Origin: Alopecurus myosuroides
Taxonomy: Eukaryota; Streptophyta; Magnoliopsida; Poales; Poaceae
Length of the DNA stretch: 64,000 nucleotides
Assembly (NCBI GenBank): GCA_028641055.1
Contig: CM054057.1
Coordinates: 574,988,610-575,052,609 of the forward strand
Reading direction: 5' to 3'
In this document: positions 1-13,900 of the stretch, piece after piece
Layout: each line of letters starts with the position of its first letter
Numbering within the stretch: the first letter of the stretch is position 1
Position numbers and translations under genes: made by a program
The notes under the pieces: generated by a model
Databases searched by the model: none
Told to the model about the DNA's origin: nothing
The model's input: the letters and a program-made list of their open reading frames with translations, nothing else

Positions 1-3000
1 CATAAATAAGGATGAAAACCAAAAGGGCACAAGGTTTTGAATAATTTAAGTTGCCAAAAACCCCTGTTTTCTTAACAGCACCTTTTTGAAATTTGAACAA
101 GTTTGTTCTATGAAGTAACTCTAAATGACTTGAATTTTATACCACATAAGGAACACATCAAATAAGGAATGTGTGCCAAAAATTATCATTTTTGGAAGCT
201 CCTAAGTAGGTTAATAAATTCAATGTCCATTTATGTCAGAATTCAAATTTGAACAACTTTGAATTATGAAGTTTATCTAATTGAGCCAATTTTCACATAT
301 GTTGTGCATCTCAACAAATAAGAATTTTGGGCAAAAGGGTTTCAATTTTTGACTTTGTTTGATTAGGGAAAACATCAATTTTCAGTGAAGGCAGGGACCT
401 GTTTGTAAAATCGCAGGGACCTAAATTAAATCCCAGTCATCTCCTACCTCTAGCACCCTGTAGAAGAACAGCACCCTAGCCATGCCTTCGATGAGAAGCA
501 ATCCCTGGAGGTTAAAGGGCCCCCCCCCCCCCATGTTCTCTTGTCCCTCACATGCCCCCTCTCCCCTCCCCTCAAGCTCTCTCTCTCTCTCTGCTCAAAA
601 GAAAATCCCAACCCGAAACCCTAGCTCGAGCTCCACGTCGATTCGGCCAAATGGGTGCACGCCGCCGGCAGCCGTTGAGCTCTAACTCTTCGCCTTGCCG
701 TGATAGACCTCCCTGCAGGAGGAATCGAGGTGGGACGGCTCGAGGAGGCCGCGCCGTCCGCTTTCCTCTCCGAGCCCGGAGGAGCTCCGGCGAGCTATTC
801 CCGCCGTGTCGCCCCTCCTCCGCCCTCTCCGATCATCCCATCGCGTCCAGGGTAAGCGGGCGAGTCTCCCGGTACATTTTCCCCTCTCCCTCGTTCGGAA
901 TCGCCGCCGAGCCGCGCTCACCGTCCGGCCGCCGCGGGCCGCCGTCGCCGCCGCCCTCCGTTCGCTCCCGGGAAGCGAGACTGGGCGCAGATGGTTCCCC
1001 TCGTCTCAAGGAGCGCGTGGGTGCCCTCGATTTGCAAATTGGTTAACGGTAGCGTCGAGTAGACCTCGCCGGAGAACCTCCCGCCGGCGAGTGAGGTCAC
1101 CGTGACGCGCGCACGGCGTCATCGTCTCCTTTGACCCCGCGCGCGTGGACACTGGTCAAACTGGCGGGTGGAGCCCGCGCTTGCCGCGTGGCTGCCCGCG
1201 TGGCAGGACGGCCCGCTGGTCAGCGTCCTTAGCTAGAATCCCCCGCGGTAGAATAGATCTGGCCGGCCCAAAACAGTGGATCTGGCCCAATAGTGCTTTG
1301 TTTTCCATTTTATTTTTCACAGAATGTGCATGTTTACTTTTGGCTCAAAAAGGCACCTTAAAATATGAATTGGACCAAACTAAAATTTACAGTGGTACCT
1401 CAACTAAATCTAAACCACCTCAACTTTGTAGATCTACATTTGGATGAATGGTTTTGAAAATAAAAATGATTTGGCAACAGGTACCAGAAACACCAAAATG
1501 AGCACCATTTTTATTTTACAACTCTAAATGAAGTGAGGCCAATTGCATTGGAAAGCCCTTGAAATTTCCTAACTGAATAAGTTAACCTTGCTTCCAAATT
1601 CATTGTATTTTTGAAATGGCATGCAATTTGGTAAAACACCAGTGAGCACTTTGGTGATTTTTATAAATTAATTAAAGATGAATTTTGATGCAAAACAAAT
1701 TGGATGGTCTTGTATATGTTTAGGACTATCTAAACCTAGAAGGGTTTAATTTTTAGAGCATCCTATCAAATTTGGTGGACAGATCTTTGTTTTGCTTGTT
1801 TCTGCCATTTTGGCATTTTAAGTAATTAATTTGTGTTATGATATTTTTGTGTTGCAATATTGTTTTCTAGCATGTATAAGTTGTGTGAACTTGTTTTCTA
1901 AGTGTTACTTAGCTATTTTAGCATGTTAGATTGTGTGGACTTGAGTGGAGAAGAAATAGGATTTATATTAGTAGCATATGTTTATTCTCTAGTTTAATAC
2001 TTGCATATAAATTTGGGTGATGAAATTGTGTGCAAATACTTGGATTTGTTGATTGGATCCAGTACCATATTGGTACTGATTTTGTGTTAGTATCACCTCT
2101 ACTAGCTTGTTTTTGAATTGGTATAAAAGCATGAGTAGTTTAATCATTACTATGAAATGTTTGGAAAAAATCCCTCATGTGTGGAATTTTTGGCATTAAT
2201 ATTTGTGGTTGCATAGCCACATATTTTTGTGTTATCTTCATAGGACCAGTAGCATTTTGATTACGTTATTATGAGTACTTGACCCCTAGAGTTTTCACTT
2301 GTGTGAAAACAATAGCATGAGTAGCATTACATTGCTTATTTTTGCATCCTAGTATTTTCTACTAGTATGGTTATTGCAATAGGTACTAATTTAGCCTTTT
2401 GTTAATTTTTATCAAGTGACCAGAGGCATTGGACCTATTAATGCTTTGTTATGCTAGTGGAACACCCACTGGTTTCATTGCATTTTTGGTGGAAACTTTA
2501 TTTCCCCAAACTAGATGCATCTCTCTTATGTAGTTTCATAACTAATGAGTGTCTAGTATTTTTGCTTTGGGAATTTTTGTGCTAAACCAAAAATGGGTAT
2601 GCTTCTATTTGTAAGTGGTTATAATCAGGTGTGGCTTGCTAGGAAAAATACATTCTTGGAGTGTTGATTGATTCCTCTAAGTAATGCCCGTTTTATTACT
2701 ACTAGTATGTAGGAGTTGCCCTGCAAGTTGATACCTTGTTTTATCAAATGGGATATTTTTGTTATAGAAAGTATAGATAATTTTCACTACTGTTTTAGGA
2801 CATGGACCCTCTGGTTGTATTTCAATTACTTGATTGAAATGCATCCATTGATTCTTCATGTTTAAGTAGTACTAGTTTCCTTAGCAGTTTTTGTGTTGAA
2901 TTATTTTTCCTGCCAACTTGTGTTTGGTAGAAAATTGTGTATCCTTGCATGAGGACATGTTTTCATTCCCATTATGACAACATGGTTCCTTGTTTGCATT

Positions 3001-5331
3001 TTAGTATTTTACATGTTGTGCATGTTTGCATAGCAAACTTTTAGTAGAAACATGTCAATAGGATTCCTCCTTTTTAGTCATTGTTTCTATTATTCTCACT
3101 ATGAGAAGTTGTGTGTTTTATGATGAGTCTATTACCTTGTTACCCTTGTGTAGGCTCACTGATTTGTAAAAGTAACTTTTGCAAATCATGTGTCTTAGTT
3201 ATTCTTGATGTGAACTTAGGCTTAGCAGATTAGCTACCTTTTTCTTTTTGTGGTGTGGTTGATAGACCCATTGCCATGATTATTTTTGTGCATGTTTTAT
3301 ACACTTTTAGTAGTCTCACCCTTGTGAAACTAAGTGTATTTTGGGCTTATATTAATCTTGGTATGAGAGTGGCACACCCACTGAATCCATGATATTAAGG
3401 TTGTGAGATATGTCCCTCCAACCTTAAGCTGTCTTATTAAATGGCATTTCTGCCAAATAGTTTTGTTTGATTGTTTGCCTCAATTAATAATTGTGTGATA
3501 GGTTATTATTAGTTTATTTGCTGTATGTATTGTTACATATGGTTGCTTGCCTTGATTGGTTCTGAATGTGTGTCCTTTATTCCTTTTACGGCGTTAGAAA
3601 ACGAAAGGAAGGAAGTGTCGGGAAGCTCTGTTTCAAGTTCCAGTCACTCCAGAACCAGGGACACAAGAGATACCAGGCAAGCATCCTGATTGCTTGCTGA
3701 TACAATACTTACCATTATCTATCATGCATGTTTTACCTCTGAAGTTTTACAAAAACTTGGTTATCAAAACTATTTTTGATGTGGAATTTACTGCTATACT
3801 ATATATAGGTTACTATCATGCCAATAGTTAAACTTGGTAATACCAAGCCCATAAGCCACCCTATGGTATTTATTACCATCAAATATACTAGTCCCTAAGT
3901 GGACACCCTAAAATTGTGATTATACAAAACAAAGGCTTTACGGAAAAACCCGGAGAAAAGGCGGATCCTTGTTCTCCGGAGGAATGTGGAAGTGGTCATT
4001 TTTGAGAAAGAGGTGTTTTCAAAATGACACATAACCTAGTCTTCGCCGGACAACCTTTACCGTACTGCCACCCTACCCCAACATGGCAAGGGGCTTAACT
4101 TGAAGTTTGTTCTTATTAGTGTGTGCTATCTCAATGTGCTATAGAGGATGGATCCTCTGAACCGAATGTCGCGGAGACATATAAAGTGTGGGATTAATTT
4201 TCCCTCCGGATGCATCAGATGAGGCATCCTGGCTTGGCGGGGATTAGCTCAGTGCCGGGGATGTGGTAAAACTCAACTGAGAGATAGGCATATTCTAGCT
4301 TGAACATAGTGGATGGTTATGATCAGATACCTGATGTTTACATACTGTTGTTACAGTCCGTGGTTGTTTCACGGGAGGTGTACTGGATCTGGTGGATGTG
4401 TACACCTCTGCAGAGTATAACTTTTTCGAAGAAGCCGCGTCCTCGGATATGGACAGTTGAATGGCCATGTAGCTAGCATTGTGTCAATGTTTTCAAAAAG
4501 GAAGTTTTTGAAAGGGAAATTTTGGAAAGGAAGTGTTGAACTTGTGAAGTTCGGAAAGGAATGGAAACTTATACCGTGGAGGTATCAGTGATGATGAAAA
4601 GCCAGATGATGTTATACAAAACAAAATGTTTTGCAAAGAAAACCTTTTCTACTCTAAGCAAGAATTCTGGAAACTGATTCCAAGAAGTTTTGCCAGGAGA
4701 AAATATTCTTTAACAAAGTTTTACAAAACCTCTTGTACTTGTGACATCGACAAGAGAAATAAAACTATATTATTTTCTTCTGAAGTATCTTCTTCAACGA
4801 AGATACAGATTAACCTGACTGCAACTGTGGTGTCATCATACATGAACACCATTGATAGTGAACCATATTTTAGCCTACCTATTCCACCATATAAGCATAT
4901 TGCATGTTGGTAAGTGACATGATGGATGTCTTGCTGAGTACATTCAAATGTACTCATTATGGTTTCGCCCCTGGTATCTACTTATCAGATTTGGAGAAGG
5001 AGTCTCCGAAGGAGATCTATGAAGAGAAGTACGGAGTTGACGACTGTGCGAATTAGGCTCGTCTCCCGGTCAGCAGCCTGTAGGTTAAGGCGTACATGGC
5101 TCAGCTACGTTATGTTTTTATTGTCTTCCGCTGTGTTTGTTAAGTTGCCTGCCCTGCGTGGCAGATGTTTTAGTCTTGATCATGTGATCATTTGTGTAAT
5201 ACCTTTATGTATTCGTGTAATGGATGATGTATTCTGTGTGCCAACTTTGTATGTTGTTCACGACTGATCTTTCTGGGATCGTGAATGTATGCATACGTAG
5301 GGTTTCAGACTGCCGGTCTGGGGTCCTTACA
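1..5331 (+). repeat. 5' LTR (partial) of the giant non-autonomous element
   Basis: It aligns throughout with 9710-15028. Position 1 corresponds to about 9710, so the TGTCACATCCC start is missing. The LTR holds an AT-rich first part, a GC-rich gene-like leader (about 535-1255), a long AT-rich central part and a 3' part with a short coding tail ending at the TAG at 5054-5056. It ends TTACA at 5331. Differences from the right copy are mostly 1-5 bp insertions or deletions (for example 13 versus 7 Cs at 520/10226) and few substitutions, which fits a recent insertion or indel-type sequence error. Confidence 0.9.
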
Positions 5332-5335
5332 GAGT

Positions 5336-5350
5336 TGGTATCAGAGCCAG
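5336..5350 (+). other. Primer-binding site (initiator tRNA-Met type)
   Basis: TGGTATCAGAGCCAG starts 5 bp after the LTR end. The TGGTATCAGAGC core is the usual plant initiator-methionine tRNA complement used to prime minus-strand DNA synthesis, and it fixes the 5' LTR boundary and the + orientation. Confidence 0.9.
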
Positions 5351-6714
5351 GTTGACCTTAGGAGACCTTAGTTAGCATGGACGTCAGATAGGAAAGAAAA
5401 GTATTTTTGGAGTAAAAACCTTTTTACTATCTAAATTAATTTTTATCTAAGGGAATTTTAGTATATTTTCCCTCCTTCTGATCTTTTCAAAAAGTTCTTG
5501 ATGCATATCAAGGGCGTCCTTGAACAGTGGTTCGAAGGGCGGGCCTTATAGAATTGGTATCTCTCTCGGTTAAGAGTTTATTTCTTACTTGTTTGCAACT
5601 GCTTCGCTCTGTTTTTGAAACATCTCTCGTCTTTGAAGTTTTCTGTTCAGAAAATAGTTGGGGTTTCAAAAACAGATTGTTGCATAAAGTTTCATCAAAA
5701 ACTTTACTTCTATTATCTTGTTTCCATACAAAAGCTTTTATACTTGTCGATGTCCCGAGAGACCAAAATAATTGCCTAGCTCTGCAGTAATGATGGTCAG
5801 CAGTAGATATAGTTCTTCAGCCACTTCTAGGATTTTGGATTAGTCTAGTTTGGAGTAATTTAGCGATTACCCCATGAGTCGCCACCCCTGACGTAGCCCC
5901 AATGGAGTCTTGCTTGTGTGTTTTGGCTTGTTTATGTGTGTCCGTAGGACTGTGTGCTATTGTGTGGTGTAGAATTTGGTTCATCGAGGCTTCTATATGT
6001 TTGTGGGGTGCTCAAGTTTTGCAGATTTGTGATTGCCCCGCTCTTGTTTTTGAATCGCCTCGTGTTAAATTTTTGCAAGCAAAAATGTTTGTATAGCATT
6101 CAAAAACAAGAAATTGTTGCTTAGACTTATACTTGTTTTCGCTTCATAATGTGACCCGTCGTGAACCACCACCATCTCCCCCACTATTAATGAAAGCACC
6201 ATTGGACCTATATAGAGGACCATCAAGCCACACGAACTGCTAGCGTTGCTACCAGTGATGCACTCTAACAAATAAAGCTCCAACAACGGCAATCCTCAAA
6301 GAAGAAAAGGCGTGAAGAAAACCAACCAATACTGACCAAAACCTCTATGTTTTGTCTGTTTGCAAAAGAGAAGTCACGAGAAAATAAGATGATGACCTAT
6401 TCGTTTACTAGTCCATAGGATATCATGTGTATCTACTTTGGAAACCAAAACTTAGTAAACATTGTAGGTACTATGAAATTCGGGGTTTAGAAATTAAGTG
6501 AACGATGAAATAGTATGATAGATCTAGGAAACAACAGTTTTCCTGTTTTTGTTTCTTTGTGTGCTCTTGATTGAAATAAATTGTGTTTTATTCAATCTTG
6601 CTTCCTAACTTATATAGAGTTGTTAGGACTTGTTATTATATTGTTGTATTACAATAAACCTACCCTAGAAAGTGTGTGCATGACTGGAAACTCGAATAAA
6701 AATGAAATAGCATT

Positions 6715-7240
6715 TGTTACCCTCTAGTTTTATTACTTGGGTTGTTGTGTGGGCAAAATCCTTGTAGCTTTGCTGTACCTAGATTTTTGTTGAGGTTATG
6801 TTAGATCAAGTACCACTTTGGTACTGTTATTTCTATGTTATTATCTCTATTAGCTTACACCTTATTTTATAGCAAAGCAGGTGTAACATTTGTTGTTTGT
6901 TTTCTGGTACTTATTTCACTGGTTGTGTGAGCAAATCTTTGTGTACTTGTTACCTAAGATTTTGCTATGATTATGGTGAGTCCAGTACCATTTTGGTACT
7001 GTGATTTATATGCTATTATCTTCATTAACTTGCATGTGATCTTATAGCAAAGCATGAGTACCATTTGTTATTTTTCTAGTGTTTATTATTTCGAATTATT
7101 GTGAGAACTAGATCTGTGTATACTTTCTTAGTAGACCTTGTGCTATGTTTCCTTGAGACCAGTACCATTTAGGTACTGTTATTTTGATGCTTGTACCTCT
7201 ATTATCTTGCATGTCTCTTAATAGTAAAGCATGTGTAAGC
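6715..7240 (+). repeat. Three degenerate ~176-bp tandem units with a palindromic core
   Basis: AGTACC-NNNNN-GGTACT occurs at 6809, 6984 and 7161 (spacings 175 and 177 bp). Each copy is followed by an ATTAnCTTGCATGT-like stretch and then by GCAAAGCATG or a close relative. One further copy of the same unit lies in each LTR (2061 and 11761). The inverted-repeat core is better conserved than the surrounding unit. Confidence 0.75.
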
Positions 7241-8946
7241 ACTACTATCAGTATGCACTAGTATTGCTTCACTGGATTAAACAGCCTTATATTTTTATCT
7301 TGTATGCAAGGTTTTTCATGAGTAACCAGAGGCTTAGTACCTATTTTTACTTGGTATTAGTAGGCCATAGCCCACTGGTCCCATTGTATTTTTGCTTGAG
7401 GATGAGAATCCCCAACCATACACCTGTGTGAAAATAGCATGTTTCACCATGTGATTGATTTCTATTTTTTCACCATGGAAAAAATATAATTGTTTTCTTT
7501 TCACTTATGCAAGTGAGAAGTTTATTTCTTATTAGTAAATACTAATATGTTTAGGTGTGATCCTTTTATTAGCATAATATTCCTTAGGGGTATCATGTTA
7601 AGAAATGTTTCACTGCCGTGTGCTAAAAGTAAATTGTTCGCAAATAAAGTAAATTCCTCTTGATTGGTAGATTGTTTGTAAATAATTTTAAATTGAGTGT
7701 ATGGATTTTTGAAAAGGTTTAGATAACTTTTCATTGATTTCATAGCTACTGGTTGTGTGATTTATACCTTGCTTGTTTGCTAGTAAATTGTTAAAGAAGA
7801 ACAGATATTGCTAGAAGAAATTTCTGCATGTTTAATAGTTGTATCATGGGATTGTTTTGATGTTTATGCTTACTAACATGAGTAGGATTGGTGTACTGTT
7901 ATTAGGTACACTTATATTCATGCCTTGCTTGTTTAGTTTTAAACATCATTATAGCATTGTTTGCTTCTCTAGAGTGAAACTAGTTTCACCACTAGAAAAT
8001 GGTGATTTTTGCTCTAGTAGTACCCTCTTTTTATTTTATGAGTATATGTGTTGATATAGCATGTTTAGGAAGTTATTACTTCTGTTATCATGCCATGAAT
8101 TATTTAGTTTCATGTTCTATGGTTATAGGATATGATTATCTCTTATAGCATGCTGGTGTAGATTTTTCATACTAGTGTGTTATTGGTGCAGTCCTAGTTT
8201 ATTTTATGCCTGTGAAATAGGAGTTTTATCTTGTGTGAATATGGTATTTTAGAGTACCTTTATGATTGAATTCATTGGGTTTTAGCTACTGGTTGTTTGC
8301 TAATTTTTCATGATTGATGGATTCCAAAACCTCTAATAAACAGTAACCTAGTGAATAAATAATCTATTCATCTGTGGTGTTGTTTGTTTTCCTATTGGAT
8401 TTTGTTTAAATGTTTTTACCTTAGCATGAGTTAATACTTGTGTTATGATTGTGCTTAAGAGTATCTTATGAAACTAAAAACATCCAACTAAAATCATGAA
8501 CCCATTAAGTGATAGTTGCTTGTGGTGAGTAATATCCACTGCCATGGGTATTGTTGTGTCTGGTTATTTTACCTTAGCAACCAAACCTTTGCACCCACAA
8601 GCTATATTTTTAGCTTCTTATATACCTTGTTATGAGAGTGGTACACCACTCCATATGTGGTATGTAATATGTGGGATTTAGCTAGAAACTCATGTAAATA
8701 ATTGACGGTATTTTTCCAGGTAGTTCTGCACTAACCTTAATTTTTGTTCAAACTAGGAAACAAAAGTTTTGGACCTAAAACAAGTACTGGTGTACTTCTT
8801 TTAATAGGGAATTCACTAATTTAGGGATGTACCCCACCTCCCAAGGAAAGTCAAAGGGGGGAAGCACCTGCACTCCAACACTAACATTGTGTTTGTTGGC
8901 CCTCCCTTAGTCCTCGCTTGTGAATCTCGGGGACGAGATTCTTTTT

Positions 8947-8957
8947 AAGGGGGGAAG
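8947..8957 (+). other. Polypurine tract before the 3' LTR
   Basis: AAGGGGGGAAG lies 3 bp before the TGTCACATCCC LTR start. The upstream segment (8928-8946, with CGGGGACGAGATTC) is like that preceding the 3' LTR of Tekay/Del chromoviruses, where it encodes the end of pol. Confidence 0.8.
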
Positions 8958-10234
8958 ACCTGTCACATCCCAATTTTGGAATACCTGTTAACACAGTTGT
9001 TTTGCTAATTGCTTGACTAATAAACCTTGGTTGTGTTTGTTTGTGTTTGTTTAAGTGCAACTAAACAAACTTAAAAAGGATAGCAAAGAAGTAAACTAAA
9101 AATATTCAACATATTGTTCCAATGATAAAAATATTCAACATATTGTTCCAATGAGTTTGGCAATATTTTCTAAAGTGAATATTGATCAAAGAGTTTTCCA
9201 AAAACATCTTAGGAATCTCATACTTGTTGAATATTATTCCAAGACCTAAATTAAGAAAGAGGAAACACTTAATAAAATTTCCCTAAAAGATTATCAGAAA
9301 AAGAGGCATTCTTAAATGCTTCACCAAAATATTATCAAATGTTTTTCCAACCTTGCAAGATTAAAAACAAAGTTATTGGAGAGCTTTGACTTGCTATCTC
9401 TAGTCACATAAATATTTTGGGCAAAGCATTGTTAAAGAAAAGCCAAGTGCCTTATTAAATAGAAATTCCAATATTTCCAGAAACAGAAAACTAAAACAAG
9501 TTACTATTGGAAACTTTAATCAAATGATCTGAAATTAATACCATTGCTTCCTTATAACAAATAAGGAACACACACAAGAGGAGACCAAAAATTGAATCCA
9601 TTAAAGTCATGAAAACATGGTTTTTCTCAACAGCAACAATTGGGATTTGAACAAGTTGTTCTACAAACTTTTTCCAAATGCCATGAAATAAATACCACAT
9701 GCTCTATATCATAAAATAAGGATGAAAACCAAAAGGGCACAAGGTTTTGAATAATTAAGTTGCCAAAAACCCCTTTTCTTAACAGCACCTTTTTGAAATT
9801 TGAACAAGTTTGTTCTATGAAGTAACTCTAAATGACTTGAAATTTTATACCACATAAGGAACACATCAAATAAGGAATGTGTGCCAAAAATTATCATTGG
9901 AAGCTCCTAAGTAGGTTAATAAATTCAATGTCCATTTATGTCAGAATTCAAATTTGAACAACTTTGAATTATGAAGTTTATCTAATTGAGCCAATTTTCA
10001 CATATGTTGTGCATCTCAACAAATAAGAATTTTGGGCAAAAGGGTTTCAATTTTTGACTTTGTTTGATTAGGGAAAACATCAATTTTCAGTGAAGGCAGG
10101 GACCTGTTTGTAAAATCGCAGGGACCTAAATTAAATCCCAGTCATCTCCTACCTCTAGCACCCTGTAGAAGAACAGCACCCTAGCCATGCCTTCGATGAG
10201 AAGCAATCCCTGGAGGTTAAAGGGGCCCCCCCAT

Positions 10235-10960
10235 GTTCTCTTGTCCCTCACATGCCCCCTCTCCCCTCCCCTCAAGCTCTCTCTCTCTCTCTGCTCAAAA
10301 GAAAATCCCAACCCGAAACCCTAGCTCGAGCTCCACGTCGATTCGGCCAAATGGGTGCACGCCGCCGGCAGCCGTTGAGCTCTAACTCTTCGCCTTGCCG
10401 TGATAGACCTCCCTGCAGGAGGAATCGAGGTGGGACGGCTCGAGGAGGCCGCGCCGTCCGCTTTCCTCTCCGAGCCCGGAGGAGCTCCGGCGAGCTATTC
10501 CCGCCGTGTCGCCCCTCCTCCGCCCTCTCCGATCATCCCATCGCGTCCAGGGTAAGCGGGCGAGTCTCCCGGTACATTTTCCCCTCTCCCTCTCGTTCGG
10601 AATCGCCGCCGAGCCGCGCTCACCGTCCGGCCGCCGCGGGCCGCCGTCGCCGCCGCCCTCCGTTCGCTCCCGGGAAGCGAGACTGGGCGCAGATGGTTCC
10701 CCTCGTCTCAAGGAGCGCGTGGGTGCCCTCGATTTGCAAATTGGTTAACGGTAGCGAGTAGACCTCGCCGGAGAACCTCCCGCCGGCGAGTGAGGTCACC
10801 GTGACGCGCGCACACGGCGTCATCGTCTCCTTTGACCCCGCGCGCGTGGACACTGGTCAAACTGGCGGGTGGAGCCCGCGCTTGCCGCGTGGCTGCCCGC
10901 GTGGCAGGACGGCCCGCTGGTCAGCGTCCTTAGCTAGAATCCCCCGCGGTAGAATAGATC
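10235..10960 (+). promoter_or_regulatory. GC-rich gene-like leader inside the LTR (second copy 535-1255)
   Basis: About 700 bp of GC-rich sequence interrupts an AT-rich LTR. It opens with a CT-microsatellite leader and ACCCTAG motifs typical of grass 5' untranslated regions. A CAGGGTAAGC junction at about 10547-10556 resembles a splice donor. Open frames run through it in several registers on both strands, so I do not assign a protein. The position, upstream of a long AT-rich stretch and a coding tail, suggests the transcription start and first exon of the LTR transcript. This is inference from composition and motifs. Confidence 0.5.
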
Positions 10961-13900
10961 TGGCCGGCCCAAAACAGTGGATCTGGCCCAATAGTGCTTT
11001 GTTTTCCATTTTATTTTTCACAGAATGTGCGTGTTTACTTTTGGCTCAAAAAGGCACCTTAAAATATGAATTGGACCAAACTAAAATTTACAGTGGTACC
11101 TCAACTAAATCTAAACCACCTCAACTTTGTAGATCTACATTTGGATGAATGGTTTTGAAAATAAAAATGATTTGGCAACAGGTACCAGAAACACCAAAAT
11201 GAGCACCATTTTTATTTTACAACTAAATGAAGTGAGGCCAATTGCATTGGAAAGCCCTTGAAATTTCCTAACTGAATAAGTTAACCTTGCTTCCAAATTC
11301 ATTGTTTTTTTGAAATGGCATGCAATTTGGTAAAACACCAGTGAGCACTTTGGTGATTTTTATAAAATTAATTAAAGATGAATTTTGATGCAAAACAAAT
11401 TGGATGGTCTTGTATATGTTTAGGACTATCTAAAACCTAGAAGGGTTTAATTTTAGAGCATCCTATCAAATTTGGTGGACAGATCTTTGTTTTGCTTGTT
11501 TCTGCCATTTTGGCATTTTAAGTAATTAATTTGTGTTATGATATTTTTGTGTTGCAATATTGTTTTCTAGCATGTATAAGTTGTGTGAACTTGTTTTCTA
11601 AGTGTTACTTAGCTATTTTAGCATGTTAGATTGTGTGGACTTGAGTGGAGAAGAAATAGGATTTATATTAGTAGCATATGTTTATTCTCTAGTTTAATAC
11701 TTGCATATAAATTTGGGTGATGAAATTGTGTGCAAATACTTGGATTTGTTGATTGGATCCAGTACCATATTGGTACTGATTTTGTGTTAGTATCACCTCT
11801 ACTAGCTTGTTTTTGAATTGGTATAAAAGCATGAGTAGTTTAATCATTACTATGAAAATGTTTTGGAAAAATTCCCTCATGTGTGGAATTTTTGGCATTA
11901 ATATTTGTGGTTGCATAGCCACATATTTTTGTGTTATCTTCATAGGACCAGTAGCATTTTGATTACGTTATTATGAGTACTTGACCCCTAGAGTTTCACT
12001 TGTGTGAAAACAATAGCATGAGTAGCATTACATTGCTTATTTTTGCATCCTAGTATTTTCTACTAGTATGGTTATTGCAATAGGTACTAATTTAGCCTTT
12101 TGTTAATTTTTATCAAGTGACCAGAGGCATTGGACCTATTAATGCTTTGTTATGCTAGTGGAACACCCACTGGTTTCATTGCATTTTTGGTGGAAACTTT
12201 ATTCCCCAAACTAGATGCATCTCTCTATGTAGTTTCATAACTAATGAGTGTCTAGTATTTTTGCTTTGGGAATTTTTGTGCTAAACCAAAAATGGGTATG
12301 CTTCTATTTGTAAGTGGTTATAATCAGGTGTGGCTTTCTAGGAAAAATACATTCTTGGAGTGTTGATTGATTCCTCTAAGTAATGCCCTTTTTATTACTA
12401 CTAGTATGTAGGAGTTGCCCTGCAAGTTGATACCTTGTTTTATCAAATGGGATATTTTTGTTATAGAAAGTATAGATAATTTTCACTACTGTTTTAGGAC
12501 ATGGACCCTCTGGTTGTATTTCAATTACTTGATTGAAATGCATCCATTGATTCTTCATGTTTAAGTAGTACTAGTTTCCTTAGCAGTTTTTGTGTTGAAT
12601 TATTTTTCCTGCCAACTTGTGTTTGGTAGAAAATTGTGTATCCTTGCATGAGGACATGTTTTCATTCCCATTATGACAACATGGTTCCTTGTTTGCATTT
12701 TAGTATTTTACATGTTGTGCATGTTTGCATAGCAAACTTTTAGTAGAAACATGTCAATAGGATTCCTCCTTTTTAGTCATTGTTTCTATTATTCTCACTA
12801 TGAGAAGTTGTGTGTTTTATGATGAGTCTATTACCTTGTTACCCTTGTGTAGGCTCACTGATTTGTAAAAGTAACTTTTGCAAATCATGTGTCTTAGTTA
12901 TTCTTGATGTGAACTTAGGCTTAGCAGATTACTACCTTTTTCTTTTTGTGTGGTTGATAGACCCATTGCCATGATTATTTTTGTGCATGTTTTATACACT
13001 TTTAGTAGTCTCACCCTTGTGAAACTAAGTGTATTTTGGGCTTATTAATATCTTGGTATGAGAGTGGCACACCCACTGAATCCATGATATTAAGGTTGTG
13101 AGATATGTCCCTCCAACCTTAAGCTGTCTTATTAAATGGCATTTCTGCCAAATAGTTTTGTTTGATTGTTTGCCTCAATTAATAATTGTGTGATAGGTTA
13201 TTATTAGTTTATTTGCTGTATGTATTGTTACATATGGTTGCTTGCCTTGATTGGTTCTGAATGTGTGTCCTTTATTCCTTTTACGGCGTTAGAAAAACGA
13301 AGAGGAAGGAAGTGTCGGGAAGCTCTGTTTCAAGTTCCAGTCACAGAACCAGGGACACAAGAGATACCAGGCAAGCATCCTGATTGCTTGCTGATACAAT
13401 ACTTACCATTATCTATCATGCATGTTTTACCTCTGAAGTTTTACAAAAACTTGGTTATCAAAACTATTTTTGATGTGGAATTTACTGCTATACTATTATA
13501 TAGGTTACTATCATGCCAATAGTTAAACTTGGTAATACCAAGCCCATAAGCCACCCTATGGTATTTATTACCATCAAATATACTAGTCCCTAAGTGGACA
13601 CCCTAAAATTGTGATTATACAAAACAAAGGCTTTACGGAAAAACCCGGAGAAAAGGCGGATCCTTGTTCTCCGGAGGAATGGAAGTGGTCATTTTTGAGA
13701 AAGAGGTGTTTTCAAAAATGACACATAACCTAGTCTTCGCCGGACAACCTTTACCGTACTGCCACCCTACCCCAACATGGGCAAGGGGCTTAACTTGAAG
13801 TTTGTTCTTATTAGTGTGTGCTATCTCAATGTGCTATAGAGGATGGGATCCTCTGAACCGAATGTCGCGGAGACATATAAAGTGTGGGATTAATTTTCCC

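Larger units (their letters stand above)
5332..8960 (+). other. Non-coding internal domain, partly a diverged copy of LTR sequence
   Basis: No retroviral-type protein is readable. From about 6700 to 8700 the domain is collinear with the LTR at about 1970-3420. Shared landmarks are the AGTACC-N5-GGTACT motif (LTR 2061; internal 6809, 6984, 7161), the CCAGAGGC segment (LTR 2420; internal 7326) and the TATGAGAGTGG segment (LTR 3362; internal 8631). The first 1.3 kb (5352-6650) shows no similarity that I can see. The last 150 bp carry the chromovirus-type pre-LTR segment and the polypurine tract. Confidence 0.8.

Noticed and set aside
552..1105. Overlapping long open frames on both strands in the GC-rich LTR block
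   Set aside because: They occur in all registers, are repeated at 10252-10853 with frame-changing indels and show no domain; GC-rich sequence has few stops.
4236..4290. tRNA-like GGGGATTAGCTCAG stretch (also at about 13936)
   Set aside because: It resembles the D-arm start of a tRNA, but no anticodon arm, T-arm or 3' stem follows.
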